A stretch of DNA of 64,000 nucleotides from Fremontodendron californicum (GCA_030761205.1 JAULJL010000025.1:1498001-1562000); one strand, 5' to 3'; shown: positions 9,953-23,773, numbered from the stretch's first letter. Translations and numbers: made by a program. Notes: generated from the sequence alone by a model not told the origin.

Positions 9953-12464
9953 TATTTTAAATGTAATTACAACACGTCACGACATCACTTCACGATTTCT
10001 ATATCTACAAGTAACGGCACTCTCCTTCCAAGTCTTCTAACTAACCCAAGATTCTCCTGAGCGTGCTCTTTAGATAACCTGGAAGCGCGTCTACCTAGTT
10101 CCCAACCCCAGCACGTCTTATTTTAAATGGGAGCGTGAGTACCACTACCTCTTCACGACGCGTGAAATTCCATTTCTCGACCACCCCAGTTCCCCAAGAA
10201 AATACCCATTAATTGGATTCGTCGACTCATTTCTACGCTACTCTCTTAACAAAGCTCTTGGCGCCTATCGCTCCCTATCTTTCAATCCCTCGATTTCGTC
10301 GCCAATTCTTACAATTTCGTGGCCAAACAAAACCCTAATTTTCTCTCATTTTCTCCCCTAATTTTATCTTTTTTCTCATTTATTTCAAATTTTCGCTCTT
10401 CATTTCCCCAAATTTCCCTGGTACGTCCGTCCGTCGTGTTGTCTTTATTTTTCCCCGTCGATTTTTCGTGTCTTATTTATTTATTTTTCTTGAAACTTTT
10501 GATTTTCTTCAGAAGAGAAGAAAAGAATATCGGAAATTTTATTTTTACTTTTTAAGCTTTGAAGAGTTTTTTTCTTTTTTAATTTTTTTTTTGTAATGAG
10601 TTATTTAATCTTAAATACTTCCAAATTATTGCTTTTTTTTTTTTTTTTGTCTTTTATTTTAGAAATTAACTATTGAATTCGATAATTGTAGATCTTAGAT
10701 GGATAATGCCTAAATTCCCATGTGGGTAAAATCGTAGGTTCATGTTCTCCTCTGATTATTTGATTATTTTATTAACTGTATTATCGCGTGAATCTTTTGT
10801 TAAAGCACGTTGTTTTGATTCTTTAAATCTATTGATTCTGGATGTTTTGTTATCAGATGAGGCTTGGTATCTCCAATTGACCCATTATATCGATCTAGTT
10901 TCAACAAATTTTTTCAGGCAGGTGAGATTTTTTCAAGTTCATCCTTTTAAATTTTGAGTTGTCACATTATATTTGGGATGCTCATTCGTTGGGATTGTTC
11001 TTTTGCGATGTTCAATCTAAAGGATGATCTAATTCACTTGTATAATGGAATATGGATAATGAAACATGGATCTGAATTGTATCAAAGGTTATCTTTTATT
11101 TATTTATTTATGTTTTTTAGTTTGGTTGTCTCTTGGCTATGGTAGATGATCTAATTCACTTGTATAATGAAACATGGATGTGAATATTATTGAGGATAAT
11201 GGTACATGAGTGGATTTTATTATGTTTACGGTTTATGAACCTCAAATTTTGGTTTTTTTATTTTATTTTTATTTTTATTTTTTATGTAAACTTGAATTTT
11301 CATGTCATTGGTGGATTTTCATTATGTTTGCATTTTATGAAGCTCAAATTTTGGTATTATTATTATTTTTTTTTATGTATGTTAACTTGAATTTTCATGT
11401 CATTGGTGGATTGCTCATTAGCAATTTCATTTTGCAAGTATGGTGAGGACAGGGAGGTTTTGTTTGCCGATGATGTGAAAATAACCTGTGCTGTTATGGT
11501 TTGGAAATGGGGATTTACTCCCCTCCCTGCCCCCTTCTGAATTTACTTTCTTAAATGCTATAAATTGTAGGTCTGTTTTATTGTGTTGCAATGAAGAGAA
11601 GTTCGCAAATATTTCAATATTAGAAATGGGCATATCAATGTAATAGGGAAGAGGATAAGACCATAATGCAGATAAATCATTTTGATAGATTTGGTCATAG
11701 TCTGCTCTTAAAAGGCATTGTGAGATTAGAAGGGGAATTATTGTTTATCTTCTTTGAGTCATACAGCACGAAGTTCTTTGTAGTAATAGATGTGTAACAT
11801 CATAGGTCTTCTGTTAATTATTAGTTTCTATGATCAATTTATCAGCCTAAATGGCTAGTTGCAAGTAAGGCAGCTTTTTTATTTGAACTAAGATTGCATA
11901 CCAGCTTCTTTGTTTCTTTAAGTAGACTGTTTTATTGAGTTTGGACATGTGAAAGCCTTCTTTTATGCCTATCCCCCCTTTAATTGTGGTAAGATGGTGT
12001 GTTTGAGGAGAACACAGCAAAGAAGAGAGAGAACAAGAAAGTAATGTGCCTGTGTGCATCTCTATGTGTGAGAGAGACCACCTGTGTTTGCCTCAATAAT
12101 AAAAATATCTGATTGTTTTTTTAAGGATTGCATGTATTTGATTCAGGACTTAGACCAGTGTTTAATAGGTTAGATTTGAAATTAGAACATTGCTGTTGGT
12201 CAATTTATGAGAGATAGACCTTGACACAATAAAATCCAGGATGCGAAAGTAAAATTACTGAAGTATAGATAAATGGGGTTACTTTCTTCCTTCACGCAAA
12301 CTATAGTTTAGATATTACTGTTTATAGGCCTAAAGTTACCATTAGCTTTAGAAAATTTGAGAAGCACACTGAGTAATTGATCTGCTTTTACCTTCATATG
12401 TTGGATTTTCTACTGTCATAAGATTTTCTGATTTTGCAATATTATTTCGAGGTGTAGTTTGCAA
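9953..12464 (+). other. Promoter and long leader of the DUF1644 gene
   Basis: There is no long coding frame here. The GC-richer stretch 9975-10340 looks like a promoter and first exon. A telo-box-like AAACCCTAA lies at 10330-10338. A leader intron, perhaps from the GTACGT donor at about 10421 to just before 12450, is likely but I cannot fix its ends. Two internal direct duplications occur at 11023-11190 and 11211-11406. Confidence 0.45.
11211..11406. repeat. ~100-bp tandem duplication in the leader intron
   Basis: Copies at 11211-11310 and 11312-11406 share TGGATTTT..ATTATGTTT, CTCAAATTTTGG and AACTTGAATTTTCATGTCAT. They differ in an internal T/A run. A second pair, GATGATCTAATTCACTTGTA at about 11023 and 11146, lies just upstream. 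Confidence 0.8.
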
Positions 12465-13532
12465 ATGGCGAAAGGACGACGTAGAATTGCTTTCCGGCAA
12501 GTCAGGCCAACCCCATACTCGTTGACCTCTTGTAGTCAAGGGATCTCTGGGGATTTGTACCCCACTAAATGTTCCAAAGCTTTGGATAAGAAAGATTGGG
12601 AAGATGCAACATGTTCTGTTTGTATGGAGTGCCCTCACAATGCTGTTCTTCTTCTCTGCTCATCCCATGACAATGGCTGCCGTCCCTACATGTGTGGAAC
12701 TAGCTTCCGATACTCAAACTGCTTTGACCAATACAAGAAGTTCTACACTAAAGTAGTCTCATCCAATCAGGAAGAACCTTTGCATAGTTCCATTGATAAT
12801 CCAGTTTTGGCGCCAGGTTCCAGTTGGCCTGTTGAGAAGTGTGAAGTAACAGAGCTTGCATGTCCACTTTGCAGGGGTCAGGTGAAAGGATGGACTGTAG
12901 TGGAACCAGCAAGGGATTATTTAAATGCTAAAAAGAGAAGCTGCATGCAGGATGACTGCACTTTTGTTGGGACTTTTAAGGAACTAAGGAAACACGTGAG
13001 AGCAGATCATCCATGTGCTCAGCCACGAGAAGTGGATCCTACTCTTGAACAGAAATGGAGAAGGCTTGTACGGGAGAGGGAGCGGGAGGATGTGATCAGC
13101 ACAATAAGGTCGACAATGCCAGGGGCAATGGTTTTTGGTGATTATGTAGTAGAAGGAAATCATCACGGTTTTGAGGCAGATGAAGAGGATGGTCTCAATG
13201 CAGATGCTGCAGAAAGGAATGGAGGTTTTGAAGTAGGCTTAGATAGTAATTTTGTGAATTTCTTTCTTCTGCTGCATGCATTTGGGTCATCAGGGAATGA
13301 CCTTGGTAGACGACAACCAAGGCAGCCTACACGTGCAGCAGATGAGATTGCTGTTGGTGTTCAGCACACCTCTCCTGTTGGTTTATCTGATCAAGATGAT
13401 GACAACTTTAGTAATGATGATGATGGAGGCAATATTGCTTTGGTTAGCCGCCTCCGCCAGCATGGCAGACTTCTTTTGGGACGTTCGCGCAGAAGACGGA
13501 GACGAAGAGAAGCCATGGGAGGTCAAATATAA
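12465..13532 (+). CDS. DUF1644 zinc-binding protein
   Basis: An uninterrupted frame of 355 residues starts at the first ATG (MAKGRRRIAF). It matches the plant DUF1644 family (Pfam PF07800), whose members are nuclear or cytosolic C2H2/RING-like proteins implicated in salt and drought responses. Two Cys/His clusters are visible. One is CSVCMEC (50-56) through CSSHDNGC, MCGTSFRYSNC (77-86). The other is ACPLCRGQVKGW (132-143) with CMQDDCTFVGTFKELRKHVRADHP (160-183), which resembles a degenerate C2H2 finger. The C-terminal half is acidic and disordered. The protein ends in a basic tail with a run of eight Arg that could act as a nuclear localisation signal. No intron interrupts the coding region. 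The biochemical function is unknown. Confidence 0.92.
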   Translation: MAKGRRRIAFRQVRPTPYSLTSCSQGISGDLYPTKCSKALDKKDWEDATCSVCMECPHNAVLLLCSSHDNGCRPYMCGTSFRYSNCFDQYKKFYTKVVSSNQEEPLHSSIDNPVLAPGSSWPVEKCEVTELACPLCRGQVKGWTVVEPARDYLNAKKRSCMQDDCTFVGTFKELRKHVRADHPCAQPREVDPTLEQKWRRLVREREREDVISTIRSTMPGAMVFGDYVVEGNHHGFEADEEDGLNADAAERNGGFEVGLDSNFVNFFLLLHAFGSSGNDLGRRQPRQPTRAADEIAVGVQHTSPVGLSDQDDDNFSNDDDGGNIALVSRLRQHGRLLLGRSRRRRRRREAMGGQI

Positions 13533-15821
13533 GATTTAACTGGTACCTACAAAGGAGGGCAAACGGGAAGGTTTACATATCTCCATAGTGTTTGGCAAAA
13601 ATTAGGTAAAACACATAAAAGATTAGACTTTGAATTTGCGCTGATTTACTTCTCATTCATTTTAGTGGGAAAAGATGGTTGTTTTCCTTTGTTGTATAAT
13701 CATTTGGATGTATCTATAATTCCTTTCCTTCTGTTAGTTGAAATCTTCCCGCTCTGTAAACGTGTAATTTCTTCAGTTAACTTCTGTTAATCATCTACCC
13801 CTGTATATAGAATTGTAATGTCAAAAAGAAACCTCAGGCCTTTTCAAAGGATGGGGATGAAGGGAAACAATGCAGGTTGAAAATTCTTCAAATGCTTAAA
13901 TCATTGAAACATTCTATTGATTTTTGAATAAACTTTTTTTTTATCTCTGGGATTCCGTTCATTTACACAGGGCTTTTTTCAGTTAAAACTGCAGGAGGTG
14001 CTTTTCCAAGTTTGTAATATTAACAGCAAATCTGTAATCTATGACTAAGGTTTGTCTTTTTATTTTTTATTTTTTATGCTCAAACAACTATTTTCCTTCT
14101 CACTGCTGATTTATTGTACTATTAGTTACAGAAAGTTGCCATGCCATTTCTGTCATTGTATGTAAAGGTTTATTTTGATTCAAATGTTTTTATTTTTATT
14201 TTTATAATCCTTGTTCATATGGTGTAAGATTTGAAGTTTAAAGTTACCACTTGATGCTGATAAATTTTCTGAAAGTCTTGCGGAAATTTGACATAAACAA
14301 TCATCATACGCTTATATTTTTCCTATGAATCTCAGTGAAAGAAAAACGAGGGTGCACCAAATTTAAAATTTGGAGAAATAAAGATTAATGGCAAATTTTT
14401 GAAAATTAGACAGTTATTTTATTGAATCATATGTTTTTTTATTTCATTTTCCCCTTATTTTTTGGGATATAGAGCTTTCCCATTTCAGAAGGTTTGAGAA
14501 AGTTTAAAATAATATTTTCTTTTTTACCAAATAAAAAAAAAGTTTTTAATTTAAAATGATTTTTTTCTTTCACTACCTTGCCAATGGGCCTTGAGACATC
14601 AAATCCGTGCATTAAACAAAAACGGAGTCAATCCGATCCGACCCAATATATAAATCAAACACCTTCAAACCCAAGAAAAACAGCATTTTATTTTCCCATT
14701 TTCTTCTTTGTTTCAGACTTTCAGCGAATCAGCTAACTCGAAACCTAAAAAATAAACAATTTTCAATCTTATATAAAAGAAAAACTTGCCCCCCTTCTTC
14801 TCCATTCCAAAGCATTTTCATTTCTCTCTCAATCTCTTTCTAAAAGTTCACACCTTAAAGACTACGTCGTTTCATAAATTTCCTTAACGCCAAAAAAACA
14901 GAAAGACAGCCGTTTAGTCGTCTACTCGTTTATTTTTCCTTCTGTTTTCTGGAAGTTTTTGATTCGCTGCATCACACTGCGTGAGAATTGAGGACGCCGA
15001 AGCGTCGAGAGTCGTACGATTGGGTTTCTCTTTACTTGTAATCTGTCTTCGGTGATTTTGACGGTTAGCGACTGACAATCCTTATCGTAATCTTAGAATT
15101 TGTTTCGTTTTTCTCTGTTACAGTACTGTTGATGGTAGAAAAAAGAGGAACCTAGGTTTTTCAGAAGGTTTGTTGAAAGGGATGGTTTAAGAAAATGTTA
15201 GGGTCCGGTTTTTCTGGTTATTTACCATAATGAGTCTGGGTTCTTCTTTGAGAGCCGTCTCGTTTTTGTTCTTTCTTGTTGAAGGGGTAGAACTGTCGTT
15301 TCAGATAAGTGTCTTGGTTTTCTTAGTTTGTTCTTCTTGAATTTGGAAGAACCCTAGAAGCAGCCCTTTTATTGAAACATATAAAGAAAAACAAACAGCC
15401 AAGTCCTTTTAATTGCAGAAGCGCTTATTTACAGAATTACCATTTTGAGAAGAATTTTGGAAACTCTTCAGGTAGATATTATTAGTCAGCAATACCATAA
15501 TTCAAGTTTTTTTGAATTGATTGATTAATTGGTTGATTTGAGGTTGATTTTTGACTGAAGTTTGGTGACCTTAAAAGTGTATATTGTATAAAAGGAACAC
15601 AAAGCAAAACTCTAATTACAGTGTACAGAACAGTTTTGAAGAATTTTGGATTGTAGGAGTGAGCAACTTTGAAAGTTCATGTTAAGTAAGCTATTTGATA
15701 AGTGATAGTAAATTTAAGGAACAGAACAGTTTTTGGGAATATTGAGAAGTCTATAACCTGGAAAAAGAAAAACAGAATTGGGAAATTCTTTCTTTCTTTA
15801 TGATAATGTTTAACGAGAGTT
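13533..15821 (+). other. 3' region of DUF1644 gene and leader of the vasculin-like gene
   Basis: No further gene is visible. A new promoter/leader probably begins around 14600-14850 (pyrimidine-rich CTTCTTCTCC and CTCTCTCAATC stretches). The 5' UTR of the next gene, possibly with an intron, occupies about 14850-15821. Confidence 0.4.
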
Positions 15822-18800
15822 ATGGAAAGAAGTGAGCCTTCATTGGTACCGGAATGGTTGAAGAGCGGTGGGAGTATTTCGGGTAGTGGCAGCAATTCAA
15901 ATCACCAATTTACGTCATCATCTTCATACTCAGGTAATTCAGTTTATATCTTCATGTGCATTATTTCTGTCTTGCGATTTTGCCCTTGTTAATCTGTGTC
16001 GGTTGGTATTTTTAGGAGAGATTTAATTAATAATAGCATTTGAAGGATGCATATAGTGCTAAAAGTGTTACATTTTATGCCTCATTTTTCAAAATGCAGG
16101 TAGTATCTTCACTTTACTAGGTAAAAGAGAATAATATCATAGAACTTTGTACTTTTTTTTTTCCTTTCTAATTTATCATTTAGAGGTATGTCTCTAGATT
16201 TAAATTTTCTATCTAGTTGGTGCAACATAGTTTCTGATAGCTGTTTTGACAGTTTACAAATTTTGAAATTTACCTCCTTGTCATTCGCATCAAGCAAATT
16301 GTATGTAAATATCTATATTCTAATCTTTGTTTTGATTATTTTTGTTCTAGAGAACCATTTTGCATTGAGGCACAGAAATAAGTTTTCTGTTGGCAGTGGT
16401 CATGATATAGGCCGGACACCTGTTTTGGATAGGACCACTACTGCCTATTTTAGAAGGAGTTCTAGTAGCAACGGCTCTGCCCACACACGGTCTTATAGCA
16501 GTTTTGCCAAAGGCCACCGAGAAAGGGATTGGGAAAAAGATATTAATGGTTACCATGATAGTGAGAAGGCTGTTCTCAGTGACCATAGGAAACGAACCTA
16601 TTCCGATTCTCTGGATAGCATGCTGCCAAGCATGTTTGAGAAGGATGTTTTACCGCGTTCACAGTCTATGATAACTGGCAAGCACAGTGACACATGGCCT
16701 AGGAAAGCGACAAATAATTCAAGTGCCAACAACAAAAGCAATCACAGCAGTTGTAATGGTTTGCTTAGCATAGTTAGCCCTGCTGTTGGTAAGAAGACTG
16801 CATTTGAACGTGATTTTCCTGTGCTTGGTGCTGAAGAAAGACAAGATGGGTCAGAAATAGGAAGGGTTTCATCTCCTGGCTTGAGTACTGCTGTGCAGAG
16901 CTTGCCTGTGTGTACCTCAGCTGTTACTGGCAGTGATGGCTGGACATCAGCTCTAGCAGACATGCCAGTGGGTGTGGGAAGCAGTGGCACAGGTGTTGCA
17001 GTTGCTTCACAAAATGTTTCTGCAGGCACAGCTTCTACCGCACCAACTATGACGACAGGCCTTAATATGGCTGAAACATTGACTCAGGGGCCTTCTCGTG
17101 CTCGTACACCTCCCTTGGTAACTTCAATAATTCTTCTGTTCTTAACTGCATTTGTTAGAAACTATGTAAATGCTGATATTATCTTTTATTTTTCTTGATG
17201 TAGTTAAATGTTGAAACTCAAAGGCTTGAGGAGCTGGCTATCAAACAGTCAAGGCAACTAATTCCCTTGGTGACAACATTGACGACTAAAACTCTGGTGA
17301 GCTGTTGTTCAGCTTCTCTATGAATATGTTTTTCTTCTTAAGATACTATTTTCCTCTTGGGGGGTATATGCTGTTCTTATCTATATACTTTGAGGAGATT
17401 TTTTTTTTTTTTTTTTGTATTTGAACTTTTTATTTAGATCCACTTGGTATGTTTGCATTTTTAGGTCAGTAGGCAATATATCTTAATGAAATTGTAGGCT
17501 AAGTGTTATATACTGGTTAATGATCGTTCGGCTATGAAGCTCTATAGTTTGGCAAAATGTATTTTTGCTGTTTGTTAGGGTAGCAAGTTTTTTGGTTCTT
17601 CAGTTTTGTAATAAACTTAAATGTTAATTGAGCATATTATATGATTTTCTATTCTTCTTTTTGTGTGTGTATCAGTGTATGTGTAGGCATGAACAGGTAG
17701 AAATTATGATGTTTAGAAGGCATGTGATGCTAATACTGGTTCCCTTCACCATTGAGTCTTGCCTTTACTAGAAATATATAACCAATATATGTTTTACTCT
17801 GTCCATATATGCCTATATATGTATTGAAGACTTATGTCTGATACAGTAACCTAAATATGTACGCATGAACATGCATCTTTCTGCCCTATATGTTTGGATT
17901 TTGTTGAGTGCGTGTGTCATTACCATCTATTAACAAATCATGATTTAGCAATTATGTCTGGTGAACTGAATGCTTCTACCTTTCTATGGTTGTCTTGTCG
18001 TTTCTGAAGTCTTAAGAATTTGGGAAGCATAGGTTACAATTCCTGTTACTTAACACATTGAGTATTGTCCTGGGTTTTTAGTTCAAGTGGTACAGAGTTT
18101 CTTAAATTTGATCTTCTTTTTTTTTATGAAATTCTCAAATGTGATCTTAGGTGCAAATCTCACTAAGAAAGATTCCCTACTGACATTACATATCTCTTTT
18201 CATTACTATTTCATTTGAGAATGTTTGTTTTGCTTTGAAGTGCCAGAGCTGTCAATTTTCTAATCCAACCAGGAGAAATGTGTGTTCTGGAAGTAGTTTC
18301 TTATCTATATATAAAAGTATAAACTTCAAAAGTGTTAAAAGTGATTGACCTAAATAACCCCATCAATTTATTATTAAGTTAAAAATATTATCACTTCATT
18401 GGTTATTACTTGTTGTTGTGGTATGCTTGTGGCAGCAGAGGTGACATGGCTTCGAGCATGGTATTGTAAATTAATTTATTACTGATTAGAGATTGGTGAC
18501 TGGAAAGGGATGAGGGAAAAAAAGGAGAAATTTGGTTGATACTGTGGGTTTATCCCTTTTATTTCACTACAATTCTATCATACTAAATTGATCTAAATTG
18601 ATGGCTAATGGATAGAGATCTTATTCTAGTTTTCTTTATAAAACTAGATTATGAAGTCAAACCTGATTTCATGCAGTGCTGAAATTTTTGCATATTGGAT
18701 TTATACTTCGATTTTAAGGTCACTTTTTCTTTTGCTTCTTGTTTTTGCCTATAGGTGGTCAGTCCTTCTGAGAAATCAAAACCTAAAGCTGGGCAGCAGC

Positions 18801-19758
18801 AGCGTGGTGGAACTTCAAGATCTGACAGTCTAAAAGTTTCTACTGAGAGCAGGCTTCAGATACTCAAACCATCACGAGAATCGATTGGGGTCTCTTTAAC
18901 CACAAAGGATAATTTGAGTCCTAGTAATGGAAGCAGCAAATTAGTGAATAGCCCACTAAGTGTCACTCCATCAGCTGCTGCATCTGCTCCCTTTAGGAGC
19001 TCAGGCAACAGCCCCAGGTTTGCCACTGCTGATCGTGATCAGACTCCATTCCGGATAACCGTTGAGAAGAGACCAACAGCTCAAGCCCAGAGTAGGAATG
19101 ATTTCTTCAACCTTCTAAAGAAGAAATCTACAACGAACTCCGTTTCCTCTGCCCCTGATTCTGGCCCTGCTGTGTCACCATCTGTCTCAGAGAAGTCTGA
19201 TGAACTTGGCATAGAAGATTCCAGCACTTCTCTTACTCTGAAGGATGGGAGGGTTCCGTCGTCAGAAATCTCAATTGCTGACTTGCCAACTGAAAATAGG
19301 AGTGAAATAACCCACAATGGAGACGCTTATGCTGGGTCTCAGCAATATTCTAGCAATGGAGACAAGCATTCAAGCCCTGATGCGTTTCTTTATCCTGATG
19401 AGGAAGAGGCTGCATTTTTACGTTCCCTTGGTTGGGAAGAGAATGCTGGAGATGATGAAGGTCTTACGGAGGAGGAGATTAGTGCCTTTTTTGAGGAGGT
19501 AACCACTTCTCCATAATCTAGCTTTCTTATGCAATTAGCTTCTGCTACACTTTGCTTAATCATCGTCTACTAAAAGGTTATTACATGTTTTTTGTTGTTG
19601 TTGTGCAGTACATGAAATTGAAACCATCTGCAGAACTTTTCCGACGAATGCAATCAATAGGTCCATTAAACTCTCATAATGGGACTCATGGTGGTGCCTC
19701 ATCTGGATTGAGCTCAATGGATTCCAATGGAGAAGCTTTGACTCATCAAAAATTTTAA
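15822..19758 (+). CDS. Vasculin/GPBP1-like Ser-rich nuclear protein
   Basis: Five exons, 15822-15933, 16351-17117, 17204-17296, 18755-19498 and 19609-19758, join in frame to 621 residues. The start MERSEPSLVPEWLK is in good context. Most of the protein is Ser-rich and disordered. Two conserved islands point to the vasculin/GPBP1 family (GC-rich promoter-binding protein). One is FERDFPVLG at about 189-197. The other is EEEAAFLRSLGWEE followed by an acidic EGLTEEEISAFFEEYMKL at about 540-576, which parallels the animal motif around LLKAMGWQE and LTEDELKEF. In animals the family regulates transcription; the plant role is unknown. The exon at 17204 encodes a short basic helix. The family link is my inference from two short motifs. 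Confidence 0.8.
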
Positions 19759-21205
19759 TTGACTTGGGAAAATTTTAATGCATTGCTGATGTGGCTACTC
19801 TTTTTTTTTTTTTTTATCCTTTTGTTTCATTGATTGATATTGGGATGAAAAGAGATAGGATGCAATGTGTCTGTTGATGTTTATGAGAGTGGATTGGATA
19901 AACTACAAAATGATCTTCCAGTCCTAAGAAGACCAGTAATGTAGTTCTTCCTGGTTTTTGAACATAGGAGGATAGGATTTTCTGAGATATAAAAAAGGTT
20001 GAGAGAAGAGGGTAGGAATATGTTTTTATCATATGTCTGCAATGTAAGAATTTGCTGCTAGTGCTGCCGGCCGGCCGGGGGGGGTAATAGTTGTCTCTGG
20101 GTTTTAACTTGTGGCTGAGGGGGCAGCATTCAACAAATAGATTTTTATTTTTATTTTTATCATTTGAAAAGGAAAAGAGGATAGAAAAATTAGTTCTGTA
20201 TGGATGTTGTTGGGTATACTTTCTTTTTCTTTGTTTCCACTTAAAGATTCCCATTTCTATATTTAAGGAATATAAATAATATCATTGTTCTTTCACAGAA
20301 AAAGCAATCAGAGGATAGTGTTTCAGTTGGGTACTATGAATAATCAGTTATTATTTGCTCAACTTTAAGTTGCTGTTTATTAGTCATTTATTTGGATGTT
20401 TTGTTGCTTCATTCTTTCTTTATTTTTTATTTTTTTTTTTAAATATTCATATTTGATACATTTATAATTTAATAAATATGAATAAGGAAGTTCAAAATTT
20501 TAAATATAAAAATATTTATACAAAATATCTAATATAGTCTTGTAAGCTGTATGTTCGAGTAACATAAGTCGTATTTGATACTTATTCGAATAACATCGGT
20601 TTAGATTTTTTATCACGTGTTCGAGTAAGATCGATTTAAATTTTTTGGTGAATATAATTTTTATTTTTTATTTAATTTTAATGATTGTATGAAGACGAAT
20701 AATAAAATGTTAATTTTCATGTAAACAGTAACATGAATCTGACTGACAGACTGGTATGGTATAATTGGCGGTTGAGATTAAAGAGAAAGAGAACTGGGAC
20801 TAGTTGACGTGTCAAGTTTTGAGTGGATAATGGTACGGATAGGACGGTTTCAACTTTGGAACCCAACCCAACCGAAACCCGCTTCTCCTAAACCCTAATT
20901 CCCTTCCAAGACAAGACCTCCTTCGTTTCTCTTATCTCAGTCTCACCGCCAAATAAATAGCTTCCCAGAAACTACTCTCAAAACTCCAAAGCCCTTCGCA
21001 GCCAGCCACTCAGTTTCGCCAGGTATCTTCTTCTTCTTATTCCTCTTTTCTTTGTCTAACCCTAGATATCGATTTCACCCTTTATTTCGTTTTATTGGAT
21101 AGAAATTTAATCGCTGAATCATTTCCGACCTTGAGTTCTGTTTGGTTACTGAGAAAAACTGAGATTTGAAACACGTGTTTTTCTTTTGTCCGAGAGAAAA
21201 AAAAA
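19759..21205. other. Intergenic region with a decayed MITE and Alba promoter
   Basis: 3' UTR of the previous gene, then AT-rich DNA. A decayed relative of the foldback MITE family lies around 20440-20640 (TTCGAGTAACATAAGTCG and TTCGAATAACATCGG). The Alba promoter and 5' UTR are at about 20800-21205. Confidence 0.5.
20890..20898 (+). promoter_or_regulatory. Telo-box in the Alba promoter/5' UTR
   Basis: AAACCCTAA about 310 bp upstream of the Alba start. This element is common in promoters of translation-linked plant genes. The role here is inferred. Confidence 0.5.
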
Positions 21206-23773
21206 ATGGATCGGTACCAGAAGGTGGAGAAGCCAAAGGCTGAGACACCGATAAACGAGAATGAACTGAGGATTACAGCTCTAGGGAGAATGAGGAATTA
21301 CATTTCTTACGCCATGACTCTGCTTCAGGTTTTTCCCTTCTTTTTTCTCTCAAGTTTCCCCTTTATTTTTTCCCCTTTACCTGTTGGATATTGGCATTGT
21401 ATTAAATATTGTAAGGCGTTGATTTAATTATTGAATATTCTGTTGAAAGCTTTGGTTACATCTTGTTTTGTAGGAGAAAGGTGCCAATGAGATCGTGCTT
21501 AAAGCCACTGGCAGGGCTATCAACAAGACCGTCATGATTGCTGAATTAATTAAGGTTGTTGTTTGATTCTTTTGGGTTAATGTTTCGCTTTTCTTTTTGT
21601 TGTTACGTATTGTTTTATGAACAATCATGTCCATTTTAGTTATTCATATCTCCCTTCATATCTCCAATTCGAGCCAGAAGACAAGTGAACGTGATTGCTT
21701 TTATCTTTATAATCCCCTTTTCTTTGATTTTGTACTAAAATGTATTAACTTCTTCCAGAGGAGGATTGTCGGTCTTCATCAGAACACATTGACTGGATCA
21801 ATAGACATAACCGACACATGGGAACCACTAGAAGAAGGCCTTCTTCCGTAAGAACCTAGACTTCCTATTCTTTCTAGTAGTCCAAGCATTAATTTTCTTT
21901 CTAGAACTAATATCGTTGCCTCTAATGTTTGGTTTGCTTGTGCAGCCTAGAAACCACTCGCCATGTTTCGATAATCACGATTACTTTGTCTAAAATAGAG
22001 CTGGATTCATCTTCAATAGGGTAACTGGCCACTGCTTATCTGTATTTAAAAGTTCACGATGTTGAATATAACATTGTCCACAGAACCCTGTTATTTACTA
22101 ATGATTGTCTTGGCATGCTGCTTTGTTGGTCTGCGACATGTTTGACGTCAGATATCAACCTCCAATCCCAGCTGATCAAGTGAAGCCGTCAGCTGAGTTT
22201 GAGGACAATGAAGGAGGTGAGGAAATAATGTACAATTGATGATTATGCATTTCTGCTTTATGTTGTGTCTGGCATGAATTGATATTTATACCCCCATCTC
22301 ATGCAAATTAGAGACCTCCCCTGACATCCAAAGCTAAGGACATGGTCAAGGAAAATATGGAGGTATAGGCAATCATCATGGCTTGTTCTATACTAAAGTG
22401 AAATAACTGTCACATAAATCTGAGCCGCTAAAGGTGTGTTTGGGCAAAGAGATTTTCATCCTTTTATAGTACTTGGAGACGATGAGAACTTAAAATCCAT
22501 TCACAATTTGGCTTTGTTATTTTGCTTTTTCAACATGTTCTGGATATAAACTTCAGAACATGGGTGTGCTTAGTTTGGTGATGAGTTAAAGCCTTAAAGG
22601 ACACTTGAATTTGGTCAGAATGATTTCTAATCTTTGGGCTAGGTTAAGATTCAATTATATGCTTTCGGTACAAATGCTGAAGGGGACAGTAGAGGCAGCA
22701 AGTTTGGTGTTGTGTTTGTTGGTTACAAATAGTTGCTAGGTTTTGTTGCCCATAGGCTACTTTCCATATTTGAATAGCTGTAGCAGATGTTTGGATTTAA
22801 GGTTGTTTTTTGGGATGAGATGATCCTTGCGTGATTATTGATTGGAAAAGTCTGTTATCCAGATTCTTGCTGTGTATCAAATTGTTTTTTTTTTTCATGA
22901 ATTTATTGGAGCACATATGAACCGACAATTACATAAGATTTTTCTTGTGCAGGCAATATCAATGGTGGTATGGTGGAGCACAGGAATGGAAGATGGGATG
23001 GTGGGCGAGGTTATGGAGGCAGAGGTCGGGGTCGTGGGAGGGGACGTGGTTTCCGAGGGCGTGGGAGAGGGTATGGTGGTGGAAATATGCAGCGGGACTC
23101 GGGATATTACAATGATAATGGCCCATCAGGACCATTGCCTGGCCAGGGCCGTGGTTAGTCTTTGCTTCCAATGCTTTCTTTAGAATTTTTTGTTCTGCTG
23201 TACTGAGTAATCTCTTTTAGTGACTTGACGTATGCCACAACCAATCCGTTCTCTTTCTTTCTTTCTTTCTTTTTTCTCTAAAGAAAACAAATTTTGAAAC
23301 AATCCATTTTCTTGCTTGAGAGTCTTTGGCAATTTTCCCTCTGTACATTTTTATCAATCATTGCTGATAAATGTACTCATGAGGTTACTGCTGGTAGGTT
23401 TTTCTTTTGGTGGATGAGTTATTTTAACAACAAAACTAAATCATAGATAGCACATGATTAAACATCCAGTCTATTGTAATTAATTTATATATAGTTTCTC
23501 TTAATAGTTATCGAAGTTGTGAGTATATTGACTATTCATTTAAATTAAAAGAAAAGAAAATATATCCATCTCTATGAAAGGACTAGAGTAGAACATTGTT
23601 GCAACATCCCAAAAATTATAGAGGCCCTAGCTTCTCTTTCCGTCAAATTCAACACATGCCTACACATGTTTATGAATATAATGATTCCATTCACCCTTTT
23701 GATTGCATCAGGTCGAGGACGAGCGAGGGGACGTGGTCGTGGTCAAGGTTTCAAATCTGATGGTCCATTCTAG
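21206..23773 (+). CDS. Alba DNA/RNA-binding protein with RGG tail
   Basis: Seven exons, 21206-21328, 21474-21554, 21759-21847, 21946-22020, 22152-22216, 22953-23153 and 23712-23773, give 231 residues. The Alba domain spans about residues 18-125. It begins ENELRITALGRMRNYISYA, contains the core GANEIVLKATGRAINKTV with the Lys/Arg contacts, and continues through RHVSIITITLSKI. A Gly/Arg-rich tail with repeated GRGRGRG follows from about residue 150. It is typical of the long plant Alba class, which binds RNA and R-loops and joins stress granules. The fifth and sixth donors can be read through to nearby stops, so retention of intron 5 or 6 would give shorter proteins lacking part of the RGG tail. 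All junctions keep frame. Confidence 0.93.
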
